Shown here: positions 44,576 to 53,249 of the stretch, in pieces
How the letters are laid out: every line of letters starts with the position of its first letter
Position numbering within the stretch: position 1 is the stretch's first letter
Assembly (NCBI RefSeq): GCF_030733845.1
Contig: NZ_CP132312.1
Location: 62,001-126,000, forward strand
From: Shinella zoogloeoides
Lineage (GTDB): Bacteria; Pseudomonadota; Alphaproteobacteria; Rhizobiales; Rhizobiaceae
Direction: 5' to 3'
DNA length: 64,000 bases
Program-made: the position numbers and the translations under genes
Notes under the pieces: model-generated
What the model was told of the DNA's origin: nothing
The model's input: only the letters and a program-made list of their open reading frames with translations
The model's database searches: none

Positions 44576-45817
44576 ATGGGCGCAACGGGACATCTCGGTA
44601 CGGCTTGGCGCAAGCGCGACTACCACCGTCAATGGCTGTGGCGGGAAGCGAACCGCCTGTTCGATTTCTTCCAGAACCGGGCTTTCAATCCGCTTGGCGG
44701 CTTCCACGAACTCGACGCGGAAGGCCGGCCGCTCAATCCCGGCAATCCGGTGCGCGGCATCCACTCCACCGCGCGCATGGTGCATTGCTTTTCGATCGGC
44801 AGCCTGCTCGGCCGCCCCGGTTCAGACGACATCGTCGACCACGGCATGAAGTATCTCTGGGAAAAGCACCGGGACCACGAGCGCGGCGGCTATCACTGGT
44901 CGCTGGATAATGCCGGCCTGCTCGACGCCAGCAAACAGGGCTACGGACACGCTTTCGTGCTGCTCGCTGCCTCCAGCGCCAAGGTCGCCGGCCATCCCGA
45001 TGCCGATCGCATGATCGCCGACGTCACCGATATCCTGCAAGAGCGCTTCTGGGAAAACGAACACGGCGCGATTGCCGAGGAATTCGAGGCGGACTGGTCG
45101 CCGATCCCCGGCTATCGCGGCCAGAATTCCAACATGCACCTGACCGAAGCGCTGATGGCTGCCTTCGAGGCGACGGGCGACAAGAGCTATCTCGACAAGG
45201 CGGAGAGCATCGCCGACCTCGTCATCCGCCGTCGCGCCGGCGAAAACGGCTTCCGCGTGCCCGAGCACTTCGACGAGAACTGGGTGCTCGACAAGGACTA
45301 TCGCGGCAACGAGATGTTCCGCCCGTCCGGCACCACGCCCGGCCACTGGCTGGAATGGGCCCGCCTCATCCTTCAACTCCACGCGCTTGGCGACCGCAAG
45401 CACGCCTGGATGCCGGAAGCCGCCAAGGCGCTCTTCGCGCAGTCGATCGCGCTCGGCTGGGACAAGGAGAAGGGCGGCTTCTTCTATACGCTCGACTGGA
45501 GCGACGAGCCGGCCAAGCGCAACAAGCTGTGGTGGCCGATGGCCGAAGGCGCCGGCGCCGCCGCCTTCCTGTGCGAGCACCTGCCGAGCGATTTCCACGA
45601 GTCCTGGTATCGCAGGATCTGGGACACGCTCGCCCGCCATTTCCTCGATCAGGATCGTGGCGGCTGGCATGAGGAACTGACGGAAGATCTCGTGCCGAGC
45701 TACACCCTGTTCGCCGGCAAGGGCGACATCTATCATGCGCTGCAGGCGTGCCTGATCCCGCTCTATCCGGCGACGGGCAGCCTCACCAGGGGCATCATCG
45801 AGGCAGACGGCCGCTAG
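44576..45817 (+). CDS. AGE-family epimerase/isomerase
   Basis: ATG 44576 has AAAAAGGAG upstream, giving 413 residues; an earlier in-frame start lacks an RBS. It belongs to the N-acylglucosamine 2-epimerase family with an (alpha/alpha)6 barrel. Motifs include FDFFQNRAFNPLGGFHELD, HSTARMVHCFSIG, KQGYGHAFVLLAASSA, NSNMHLTEALMAAFEATGD and FRPSGTTPGHWLEWARL. Members interconvert N-acylglucosamine/N-acylmannosamine or act as mannose or cellobiose isomerases; this one is closest in feel to D-mannose isomerases. It stands first before a small DUF3307 gene. Confidence 0.9.
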   Translation: MGATGHLGTAWRKRDYHRQWLWREANRLFDFFQNRAFNPLGGFHELDAEGRPLNPGNPVRGIHSTARMVHCFSIGSLLGRPGSDDIVDHGMKYLWEKHRDHERGGYHWSLDNAGLLDASKQGYGHAFVLLAASSAKVAGHPDADRMIADVTDILQERFWENEHGAIAEEFEADWSPIPGYRGQNSNMHLTEALMAAFEATGDKSYLDKAESIADLVIRRRAGENGFRVPEHFDENWVLDKDYRGNEMFRPSGTTPGHWLEWARLILQLHALGDRKHAWMPEAAKALFAQSIALGWDKEKGGFFYTLDWSDEPAKRNKLWWPMAEGAGAAAFLCEHLPSDFHESWYRRIWDTLARHFLDQDRGGWHEELTEDLVPSYTLFAGKGDIYHALQACLIPLYPATGSLTRGIIEADGR

Positions 45818-45842
45818 CGCCGGCTGCCGCAGGGCGGACGGA

Positions 45843-46244
45843 ATGATCGACATACCGGACCAAATCCCGACCCTATGGATCGCCGCCGCCTCGGCGGCGT
45901 TCCTGGCGAAACATTTCCTTGCGGATTTCCTCCTCCAGACGGACTGGATGGCGGCGGGCAAGGACCGGCCGGCGGGCTGGTTCCTGCCCCTTGCCGCCCA
46001 TGCGGGCGTGCACGGCGCATTAACCGCCGCGCTCTTCCTCTCCGTCTATCCGCCCCTCGCCTGGCTCGGTCTCGCCGATGCCGTCGTGCACGGCGCGATC
46101 GACCGGCTGAAGAGCCTTGCGGCAAGACGCGCGAAGGTCACGCCGCGTCAGGCCGGTTTCTGGTGGCTTTTCGGTGCGGACCAGACGCTGCACCACCTCA
46201 CCCATATCGGACTGGCGATCCTGCTCGCCGCCGCCGCGCGTTAG
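45843..46244 (+). CDS. DUF3307 membrane protein
   Basis: The 133-residue protein has the DUF3307 pattern: HFLADFLLQTDWMA near the N terminus, then helices FLPLAAHAGVHGALTAALFL and HHLTHIGLAILLAAAAR. Conserved Asp and His residues (DQTLHHLTH) suggest a metal or catalytic site, but the function of the family is unknown. It follows the epimerase by 25 bp and overlaps the last four bases of the convergent winged-helix gene. Confidence 0.85.
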   Translation: MIDIPDQIPTLWIAAASAAFLAKHFLADFLLQTDWMAAGKDRPAGWFLPLAAHAGVHGALTAALFLSVYPPLAWLGLADAVVHGAIDRLKSLAARRAKVTPRQAGFWWLFGADQTLHHLTHIGLAILLAAAAR

Positions 46245-47140
46245 GTTGCGGGCCCTTCCGGCTTGGCATGCGCCAGCGCCTCGCGCAGGAGCAGGTCCGT
46301 CAGCGCGAACTGATCGGCGAACCAGCGATCCGCCGCATGCCACATGGCGGGTGTCAGCCCTATGTCGTGGCCGCCGCGCGCTGCCGTCGTCACAAGACCG
46401 GCATCGCGCGCCGCCTCGACGATGCGGCGGACATGGGTGCGCGAGACGCCCGTCTGCATGGCGAGGCGCTGGTACCCGGTGGCGATCGTGTTGTTGCCGC
46501 TTTCGCGCGCGCCGCGCAGCAGGAGCAGAAGGATCATGTAGCCGCAATCATGGGCGAAGAACGGCGCGAGCGGCAGGTGCCGGCGGATGATCCGGCTGAG
46601 GCCCGGCAGGCGTGGCAATGTCGCCCCGCGCATCCCGCGGTGCAGGCCGGGGCTCAGCGGTCCCTTGTGCGCCTTCACCGGGGACAGGCCGAATTCCGAA
46701 AGCCCGCTCACGAGGAGGCCGAGAATGCCCGCGTCGCGCGCCAGAAGCGCATCGCTAGGGACGAGCAGGCGCACGCGACGATCGGAGGCATGGGGCTGCT
46801 GCGTGAGAAAACCGTATTTGCGCAGGTAGGAAACCTGGGCCTCGACGCGGTTGCGGCTTGCGACCCCGAGTTCCGTCACCTCCCGCTGAAGCCGTCCGAG
46901 CGTCAGCCAGGTGGATGACTGGGCCGTGTCCTGCGCGGCGTAGAGCGACAGGGCGGCGAGATAACAGAGATACCGCCCTTCCTCCAGGATCAGCCGATTG
47001 AAGAGGTGATTGCCTTCGTAGAGCGCAAGCTTGCCGTCGATCAGCCGGTCCCGCGCCTGCGCGAACCCTGGCGCCGCCAGGAACTCGAACGGCGGCACAA
47101 CAAAAGCCATCGCTCCGTCATCGAATGAAATCTGATCCAT
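46241..47140 (-). CDS. Winged-helix DNA-binding protein of unknown function
   Basis: The ATG at 47140 gives 299 residues. Two HTH-like regions are visible: YLCYLAALSLYAAQDTAQSS to RNRVEAQVSYLRKYGFL (about 65-115), and GYQRLAMQTGVSRTHVRRIV (about 225-245) followed by EAARDAGLVTT. The rest is helical and has no recognisable ligand domain. There is no signal peptide or membrane span. It could be a MarR- or replication-initiator-like regulator; I cannot place it in a family. Confidence 0.65.
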   Translation of the reverse strand: MDQISFDDGAMAFVVPPFEFLAAPGFAQARDRLIDGKLALYEGNHLFNRLILEEGRYLCYLAALSLYAAQDTAQSSTWLTLGRLQREVTELGVASRNRVEAQVSYLRKYGFLTQQPHASDRRVRLLVPSDALLARDAGILGLLVSGLSEFGLSPVKAHKGPLSPGLHRGMRGATLPRLPGLSRIIRRHLPLAPFFAHDCGYMILLLLLRGARESGNNTIATGYQRLAMQTGVSRTHVRRIVEAARDAGLVTTAARGGHDIGLTPAMWHAADRWFADQFALTDLLLREALAHAKPEGPAT

Positions 47141-47409
47141 ATATGTTTTCCCGTTCTGGATCGGCGCGCCTATGCGGTTCTTGTCGCAGCGCCCAGGTCC
47201 GGATAGACCCATTATTTTCCATGGGGTTGCAGCCGGGATAAACTGTCAATTGTAATAGATGTTCCTGTAGACAATATGAGACGGGTGGCCAAAAGTTTGA
47301 GACGCGGTGCCAAGGCGGCACATTCGGCATGACGCCGAATTTACGGGAACCTTCATCCGTACCACTCGCTTGATAGGTAGTGTCATCCCTGCAACCGTAT
47401 CGAGCCGCC

Positions 47410-48459
47410 ATGAATTCCGCCGACAAGCTGCCCTCTCATTCCGTCCTTGCCGAAGCCGGCGCGGATTGCCGCCGGAAGAGCCAGCTCTTTGCTGAGACGC
47501 TGGATCCGATCTTTCGCACGACGATGGAAACGCCGGAACATCTCGGCGATTTCCGTGCGGGCCTTTCGACCTACTTCATGGGGCCGGCGCTTTTCCTCGT
47601 CGCCGACATGCTGGGCACGAACTATACGTTCTCCCGCGATCCCGGCCGCATCGCCCGAAGCGGGCTCGACCTCATCTTCGTCCAGTTGACCCTGGAAGGC
47701 AGCGACCTGCGCATGCTGGGCGGTGAGGCGATGACTGTGGAGGCCGGCGACATCTCGCTCTTCGACCTGTCGCGCCCCATGCATTCCGAGACCCGGCACT
47801 GTCGCAACCTCACGCTCGTCCTGCCCCGCCACCTGCTTTTCGGCAGCGAGGTCCAGAACGATGCGCTGCACGGTCTCGTGCTCAAGGGCTCCACGAGCAT
47901 CGCGCGCCTGATCGGCAGCCATATGCGCGCCCTGTTCGCGGATATGGCCGATATCACGCAGGCCGAGGCGCCGGCCATCGTCACCGCCACCGCCAACCTC
48001 GTCACCGATCTCATCGCCCCGCAGGTGGCCGTGCGCAGCCAGCCTTCGCCCACCGTGCGCGGCGCCGTCATCATGGAAATCCGGCGCTACATCGAACAGA
48101 ACATCGCCATGCCGGATCTCGGGCCGGAGCATCTGTGCAAGGTGTTCGGCCTGTCGCGCGCCTCGCTCTACAGGCTTTTCGAGCCGATCGGGGGCGTCAC
48201 GGACCACATCCGCACCCGGCGCCTGCGCGCCGCCTTCGACATGCTGGCGAACGACGGCAAGCGCACGGTCGGCGAGATCGCCTATGCCTGCGGTTTTGCC
48301 GATATTTCCGCCTTTTCGCGCACCTTCCGCCACCAGTTCGGCATGAGCCCGAGCGAGGTGCGCGAGATGGACCGCAAAAGCCCCCTCGCCCGTGGTTCCC
48401 TCGAAAAGCAGGCCGCGACCTCCGTGCACGACTGGTTGCGTATCGTCGGTTCGCTGTAG
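47410..48459 (+). CDS. AraC-family transcriptional regulator
   Basis: I take ATG 47410 (349 residues); a GTG at 47380 is also possible, and neither has a clear RBS. The N-terminal AraC_N-type domain (about 20-200) is followed by a C-terminal AraC DNA-binding domain (about 245-345) with LGPEHLCKVFGLSRASLYRL and VGEIAYACGFADISAFSRTF, its two HTH units. It lies just upstream of the aminotransferase and glutamine synthetase-like genes, its likely targets, on the same strand. The effector is unknown. Confidence 0.88.
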   Translation: MNSADKLPSHSVLAEAGADCRRKSQLFAETLDPIFRTTMETPEHLGDFRAGLSTYFMGPALFLVADMLGTNYTFSRDPGRIARSGLDLIFVQLTLEGSDLRMLGGEAMTVEAGDISLFDLSRPMHSETRHCRNLTLVLPRHLLFGSEVQNDALHGLVLKGSTSIARLIGSHMRALFADMADITQAEAPAIVTATANLVTDLIAPQVAVRSQPSPTVRGAVIMEIRRYIEQNIAMPDLGPEHLCKVFGLSRASLYRLFEPIGGVTDHIRTRRLRAAFDMLANDGKRTVGEIAYACGFADISAFSRTFRHQFGMSPSEVREMDRKSPLARGSLEKQAATSVHDWLRIVGSL

Positions 48460-48537
48460 CCATCTTGTCGTTTGACACTTGAAATCACATCCACCAGTAT
48501 GTGATCACATTTCCTGGGGTGCTTTCTGGAGAACGGG

Positions 48538-49911
48538 ATGGAGAGGGCGAAGCTGGAGGCGCGCGCCCGCGCGCTCATCGAGGCGGAAGCGGAAATTTTC
48601 CGCGCAAGGCGGCCACGCTCGGCGGCATCGCATGACGAAACGACGTCGGGCTTCTTCGACGGCGTGCCGCAGCACTGGATGCTCGATTGGCCGACGCCCT
48701 TCCCTCTCGTCGTCGATCAGGCCAGCGGCGCGGAGCTCGTCGATATCGACGGCAACCGCATCGTCGATGTCTGCCTCGGCGATACCGGCGCCATGTTCGG
48801 CCACGGCCCGGCACCGGTGCTGGAGGCGCTGAGGAATGCCGGCACGCGCGGCCTCACCACCATGCTGCCGTCCTCGGATGCGCAGGTAGTCGGCCGCCTT
48901 CTGGTCGAGCGCTTCGGCCTGCCGCGCTGGCAGCTCGGCGCCACGGCGAGCGACGCCAACCGCTTCGCGATCCGCGTCGCCCGCGCCGTTACCGGGCGTG
49001 CGAAACTGCTGGTCTTCGATGGCTGCTACCACGGCGCGGTGGACGACACGCTGGTCGATCTCGTCGACGGCAGGACCGTCTCGCGCCGCAACCTGCTCGG
49101 CCAGGTCCGCGACCTCGGCGAACTGACCGTCTCCATTCCGTTCAACGACGAGGCGGCGCTGGAAAAGGCGCTCGCCGCGCAGGACATCGCCTGCGTGCTC
49201 GCCGAGCCGGTGATGACCAATTGCGGCATGATCCCGCCCGCGCCCGGCTTCCATGATGCGCTGCGGCGTCTGACGCGCGACGCTGGGACGCTTCTCCTCA
49301 TCGACGAGACGCACACCATTTCCACCGGCCTTGGCGGCTATACGAAGGTGCACGGCCTTGAACCCGACCTCATGGTCATGGGCAAGCCCATCGGCGGCGG
49401 CGTTCCCGTCAGCGTCTGGGGCATGACGCAGGCGATTTCCGACAGGCTGCACGTCATTCGCCGCGAGCAGAGCGGCCATGGCCATTCCGGCATCGGCACG
49501 ACGCTTTCGGGCAGCGCGCTGCAACTCGCCTGCCTGCGCGCCTGCCTGGAGCAGGTCATGACGGAAGAGGCGTACAACACGATGCAGGCGCGCGCCGATC
49601 GTATCGAGAGCGGCTTCAAGGCGGCGATCGCCGCGGCCGGCCTCGACTGGACGGTTTCGCGCGTCGGCGCCCGGCTGGAGGTCGTTTTCTCGCCCGCGCC
49701 GGTCACGAATGCCGCCGAGGCGCGTGCCGCCGCCTCGGACACGATCGAGGCCGCATTGCACCTTTCCATGCTCAATCTCGGCTACCTGTTGACGCCCTTC
49801 CACAACATGGTGCTGGTCAGCCCCGCTCTTTCGCAGAGCCAGGCCGATGGCCTGGTGAGCGCGTTTGCGACCGTCACGGCACGTCTCGTCGAGCGGAGGG
49901 CCGCCGCGTGA
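48538..49911 (+). CDS. Class III PLP-dependent aminotransferase
   Basis: The 457-residue protein is an ornithine/GABA/glutamate-semialdehyde-type aminotransferase. The PLP Lys283 is in VMGKPIGGGVPVSVWG, the aspartate in LLIDETHTISTG, and FDGCYHGAVDD and DTGAMFGHGPAPVLEAL are family motifs. It overlaps the downstream glutamine synthetase-like gene by four bases (GTGA). Together they resemble a polyamine or amino-acid catabolic pair, where an amine is gamma-glutamylated and later transaminated. The exact substrate is unclear. Confidence 0.87.
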   Translation: MERAKLEARARALIEAEAEIFRARRPRSAASHDETTSGFFDGVPQHWMLDWPTPFPLVVDQASGAELVDIDGNRIVDVCLGDTGAMFGHGPAPVLEALRNAGTRGLTTMLPSSDAQVVGRLLVERFGLPRWQLGATASDANRFAIRVARAVTGRAKLLVFDGCYHGAVDDTLVDLVDGRTVSRRNLLGQVRDLGELTVSIPFNDEAALEKALAAQDIACVLAEPVMTNCGMIPPAPGFHDALRRLTRDAGTLLLIDETHTISTGLGGYTKVHGLEPDLMVMGKPIGGGVPVSVWGMTQAISDRLHVIRREQSGHGHSGIGTTLSGSALQLACLRACLEQVMTEEAYNTMQARADRIESGFKAAIAAAGLDWTVSRVGARLEVVFSPAPVTNAAEARAAASDTIEAALHLSMLNLGYLLTPFHNMVLVSPALSQSQADGLVSAFATVTARLVERRAAA

Positions 49912-51296
49912 GCCGCGATCTTGCCGCCCGCCCTCCGGAAGCCGCCGACATCGCGGAGGCGGAAGCGTTCCTCGCGGCCCATCCGGAAATCACCGCGTTC
50001 GATCTCGTCCTGATCGACCTCAACGGCATCGCGCGCGGAAAAATCATTCGGCGGCACGAATTGCTGCCGATCTTCCGCTCCGGCCGGCACCTGCCCGGCT
50101 CCATCCTCGGCCTTGATGTCACCGGCGAGGATGTAGAGGAAACCGGCCTCGTCTGGGCGGATGGCGATGCCGATCGTCGCGCCTGGCCGATTGCCGGCTC
50201 GCTGGTGCCCCTGCCCTGGACCAACCCGCCGCGTGGCGAAGTCCGGCTTGCCCTTTTCGAGTTGGACGGCACGCCGATGGCGGCCGATCCGCGCCATGCG
50301 CTCGCCCGCCAGGTAACGCGGCTCGAAGCCGACGGCTTTCACCCGGTGCTCGCCTATGAGCTGGAATTCTACCTGCTCGACAGGGAGCGCGCCGCGGACG
50401 GCAATTTCCAGCCGTTGCGCCTGCCGCTTTCCGGCGAACGGCCGGACGGCATCCAGGTCTACGGTGTTGCCGAGCTCGATCGGCTGGAGCCCTTCATCGA
50501 TGCCGTTTACCGCGGTGCCGAGGCACAGGGCCTGCCGGTCGAAACCATGATCTCGGAATATGCCCAGGGCCAGTTCGAGCTGACGCTCCGTCATGGAAGC
50601 GCCTTGCGGGCGGCAGACGACCTCGTGATGCTGAAGCGCCTCCTGCGCGCTCTAGCCGTGCGCCATGGCATGATGGCCTGCTTCATGGCAAAACCCTTCG
50701 CCGGTCGCGCCGGCTCCGGCATGCATGTCCATGCGAGCCTTGCCGATGCCGAGGGCAACAACCGCTTCGCCGATCGAAACGAGGCCCTCTCGCCGCTCCT
50801 GAAACACGCGGTCGCCGGCCTGTTGGAGACGATGCAGGAGTCCATGCTCGTCTTCGCGCCGCACTTCAATTCCTGGCGGCGCTTTTCCGCCCAGAGCTAT
50901 GCGCCGACGACACCGACCTGGGGCACCAACAACCGCAGCGTCGCCGTGCGCATTCCAGCAGGCTCCCCGGCGGGCCGCCACCTGGAGCAGCGCGCCGCCG
51001 GGATCGATTCCAATCCCTATCTCGTCGGAGCGACCGTCCTTGCCGGCATGCGCAAGGGTATTCTCGCAAAGGCCAATCCTGGCCCGGAAACGACCGCCTA
51101 TGCCGAATCGGCGGGCGACGAGCTGCCGCCGGACTGGAAGAGCGCCATAGAGACGGCGGCCCGCTCGCCCTTCCTGAAGGGCGCCCTCGGCGAGCGCCTG
51201 CACCACGTCTTCCTCGCCCTCAAACGCGCCGAATACCGTCGTTTTGCCAACGAAGTGACTGCGCTGGAGCGCATGCTTTACGGCGAAGTCGTCTGA
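49908..51296 (+). CDS. Glutamine synthetase family protein (gamma-glutamyl-amine ligase-like)
   Basis: The gene starts with GTG 49908 overlapping the aminotransferase stop. The 462-residue protein has the GS beta-grasp and catalytic domains: FDLVLIDLNGIARGKIIRRH near the N terminus, YELEFYLLD with metal Glu residues, SEYAQGQFEL, GSGMHVHASLAD and NNRSVAVRIPA. This type (PuuA-like, shorter than GlnA) ligates glutamate to amines such as putrescine. With the preceding transaminase it would break down polyamines or related amines. It is convergent with the toxin gene, only 3 bp apart. Confidence 0.88.
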   Translation: MSRDLAARPPEAADIAEAEAFLAAHPEITAFDLVLIDLNGIARGKIIRRHELLPIFRSGRHLPGSILGLDVTGEDVEETGLVWADGDADRRAWPIAGSLVPLPWTNPPRGEVRLALFELDGTPMAADPRHALARQVTRLEADGFHPVLAYELEFYLLDRERAADGNFQPLRLPLSGERPDGIQVYGVAELDRLEPFIDAVYRGAEAQGLPVETMISEYAQGQFELTLRHGSALRAADDLVMLKRLLRALAVRHGMMACFMAKPFAGRAGSGMHVHASLADAEGNNRFADRNEALSPLLKHAVAGLLETMQESMLVFAPHFNSWRRFSAQSYAPTTPTWGTNNRSVAVRIPAGSPAGRHLEQRAAGIDSNPYLVGATVLAGMRKGILAKANPGPETTAYAESAGDELPPDWKSAIETAARSPFLKGALGERLHHVFLALKRAEYRRFANEVTALERMLYGEVV

Positions 51297-51299
51297 GGC

Positions 51300-51590
51300 T
51301 CAGAAAGTTTCTGGCCATTCGCGCGCGCCGTGCTGTACGAAGAGGACTTCGACCCGCGTTTCGAGCACCCTATAGGCTACGATGTAAGGCGTGCCGGGGA
51401 CGACAAGCTCCCGCGTTCCCGCGATCTCTCCGACCCGGCCGATAAAGGGATTGTCCGAGAGGAAACGCCCGGTCCGCGTATGGATCATGGTTGCGACCTT
51501 TGCGGCCGCAACGGGATTTCGCTCCGCTATGTAGTCGGCAATTGCTTCGAGCTCTTGGAGATAGCGCCGGGTCCAGACGACCTGCAACAT
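51300..51590 (-). CDS. ParE/RelE-family toxin
   Basis: A 96-residue protein of the ParE/RelE superfamily: VVWTRRYLQELEAIADYIAE, the typical N terminus with paired helices, then RTGRFLSDNPFIGRVGEIAG and the C-terminal strand TRELVVPGTPYIVAYRVLET with VEVLFVQHGAREWP. ParE types poison DNA gyrase; RelE types cut mRNA. It lies six bases after the antitoxin gene. A cognate antitoxin is expected to repress the pair. Confidence 0.9.
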   Translation of the reverse strand: MLQVVWTRRYLQELEAIADYIAERNPVAAAKVATMIHTRTGRFLSDNPFIGRVGEIAGTRELVVPGTPYIVAYRVLETRVEVLFVQHGAREWPETF

Positions 51591-51596
51591 GCCCGA

Positions 51597-51833
51597 TCAG
51601 CGACGTGTATGCTTGTTGAGAACGAGAGCGATCTCCTCCTCGGAGGCGAAGTCGCCGCGCTCGGCATCCGCAAGGCCGGCCTCCACGCCCGCGATCCATC
51701 GCTCCTGCCATGCGAGCGAGCGGCCATGCGCGAGTGCGTCCTCGATGATCTGGCTGCGGGTCAAGGATGACCGCGCCGCAAGCGCATCGATGCGGCGGTC
51801 GAGGTCCTTGGAGATGTCGTTGCGTTCGTCCAT
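51597..51833 (-). CDS. Ribbon-helix-helix antitoxin
   Basis: This 78-residue protein has an RHH DNA-binding motif at the N terminus (KDLDRRIDALAARSSLTRSQ followed by IIEDALAHG), as in CopG/ParD antitoxins. The C-terminal tail (WQERWIAGVEAGLADAERGD) would wrap and neutralise the toxin. It precedes the toxin gene on the same strand by six bases, the usual order for parDE modules. Confidence 0.88.
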   Translation of the reverse strand: MDERNDISKDLDRRIDALAARSSLTRSQIIEDALAHGRSLAWQERWIAGVEAGLADAERGDFASEEEIALVLNKHTRR

Positions 51834-51870
51834 GGCCTATTGTCGCATAAAGCAACTCGTCTCGCCAGTA

Positions 51871-53016
51871 TCAATCCTTGTGGAGGTTGTTGCGTGACAG
51901 GTTCTTCACATCGCGTTCGCCGCATAGCGCCATGGTGATGTCGAGTTCCTTGCGGATGATTTCGAGCGCGCGGCGCACGCCCGCCTTGCCGCCGGCGCCG
52001 AGGCCGTAGAGGAAGGGGCGGCCGATATAGGTGCCCTTGGCGCCGTAGCAGAGCGCCTTCAGCACGTCCTGGCCGGAGCGGATGCCGCCGTCGAGATGGA
52101 CCTCCATCCGGTCGCCGACGGCATCGACGATGCGCGGCAGCATGCTGATCGAGGAAGCAGCGCCGTCGAGCTGGCGGCCGCCGTGATTGGAGACGATGAT
52201 CGCATCCGCGCCGCTGTCGAGCGACATGCGCGCGTCCTCCTCGTCGAGGATGCCCTTGAGGATCAGCTTGCCGCCCCAGCGATCGCGGATCCACTCGATG
52301 TCCTTCCAGGACAGCTGCGGGTCGAACTGCTCCGAGGTCCAGGAGGAGAGCGAGGAGAGGTCCGTCACGCCCTTGGCATGGCCGACGATGTTGCCGAAGG
52401 TGTGGCGCTTGGTGCCGAGCATGTCGAGGCACCAGAACGGTCTTGTCGCCATCTGCCAGAGATGTTTCGGCGTGAAGCGCGGCGGAGCCGAAAGGCCGTT
52501 TCGCAGGTCCTTGTGGCGCTGGCCGAGGATCTGCAGGTCGAGCGTCAGGACGAGCGCCGAGCAGCCGGCGGCCTTGGCGCGGTCGATGAGGTTGTGGACG
52601 AATTCCTTGTCCTGCATCACATAGAGCTGGAACCAGAATGGCTTCGTCGTCACGGAGCGCACGTCCTCGATCGAGCAGATGCTCATGGTGGAGAGCGTGA
52701 AGGGAACGCCCGCCTCTTCCGCCGCCTGCGCGGCGAGCATCTCGCCGTCGGAATGCTGCATGCCGGTAAACCCGGTCGGCGCCAGGGCGACGGGCATGGA
52801 CACCGTCTCGCCGATCATCTCGCTTGCCAGCGACCGGTTGTACATGTCGACGAGCACGCGCTGGCGCAGCTTGATCTTGTGGAAGTCGTCCTCGTTGGCG
52901 CGGTAGGTCCCCTCGGTCCAGGCACCGGAATCGGCATATTCGAAGAACATCTTCGGCACGCGGCGGCGCGCCTGTTCCTTCAATTCGGCGATCGTCAGGG
53001 CCTGCATTACGCTCAT
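51871..53016 (-). CDS. lldD: L-lactate dehydrogenase (cytochrome), FMN-dependent
   Basis: I chose ATG 53016, preceded by GAGGAC, giving 381 residues; ATG 53019 is adjacent and an open frame continues upstream without an RBS. The FMN-dependent alpha-hydroxy-acid dehydrogenase fold is clear: FFEYADSGAWTEGTYRAN, LTLDLQILGQRHKDLRNGL, LKGILDEEDA and SNHGGRQLDG with the catalytic His278, then LDGGIRSGQDVLKAL. It oxidises L-lactate to pyruvate and feeds electrons to the membrane. Glycolate or mandelate oxidase relatives share the same motifs. Confidence 0.9.
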   Translation of the reverse strand: MSVMQALTIAELKEQARRRVPKMFFEYADSGAWTEGTYRANEDDFHKIKLRQRVLVDMYNRSLASEMIGETVSMPVALAPTGFTGMQHSDGEMLAAQAAEEAGVPFTLSTMSICSIEDVRSVTTKPFWFQLYVMQDKEFVHNLIDRAKAAGCSALVLTLDLQILGQRHKDLRNGLSAPPRFTPKHLWQMATRPFWCLDMLGTKRHTFGNIVGHAKGVTDLSSLSSWTSEQFDPQLSWKDIEWIRDRWGGKLILKGILDEEDARMSLDSGADAIIVSNHGGRQLDGAASSISMLPRIVDAVGDRMEVHLDGGIRSGQDVLKALCYGAKGTYIGRPFLYGLGAGGKAGVRRALEIIRKELDITMALCGERDVKNLSRNNLHKD

Positions 53017-53200
53017 CATGTCCTCGCACCGGTCGGGCCGCAGCCACGACGTTCCGCTCCTTGGGGGATAGGCAATCTTTAAGAGCAGGATGGGTGGCCG
53101 GCAAGGGTCGCCGCCGAACAATCCGATATGAATGGACTATTTGCTGATAAAATTTTTAAGCCTGCCTTTGTTCGAACCGCGCCGAAGCCGCGCAAAGAAA

Positions 53201-53229
53201 ACGCCCTCCCGATCAACTCGGGAGGGCGT
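53201..53229 (-). terminator. Rho-independent terminator after fba
   Basis: A perfect 12-bp stem (ACGCCCTCCCGA, 53201-53212, with TCGGGAGGGCGT, 53218-53229) with a 5-base loop. On the minus strand it is followed by TTTTCTTT, so it ends the aldolase transcript. Confidence 0.85.
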
Positions 53230-53249
53230 CGGGCAATGCAGGAACGGCC

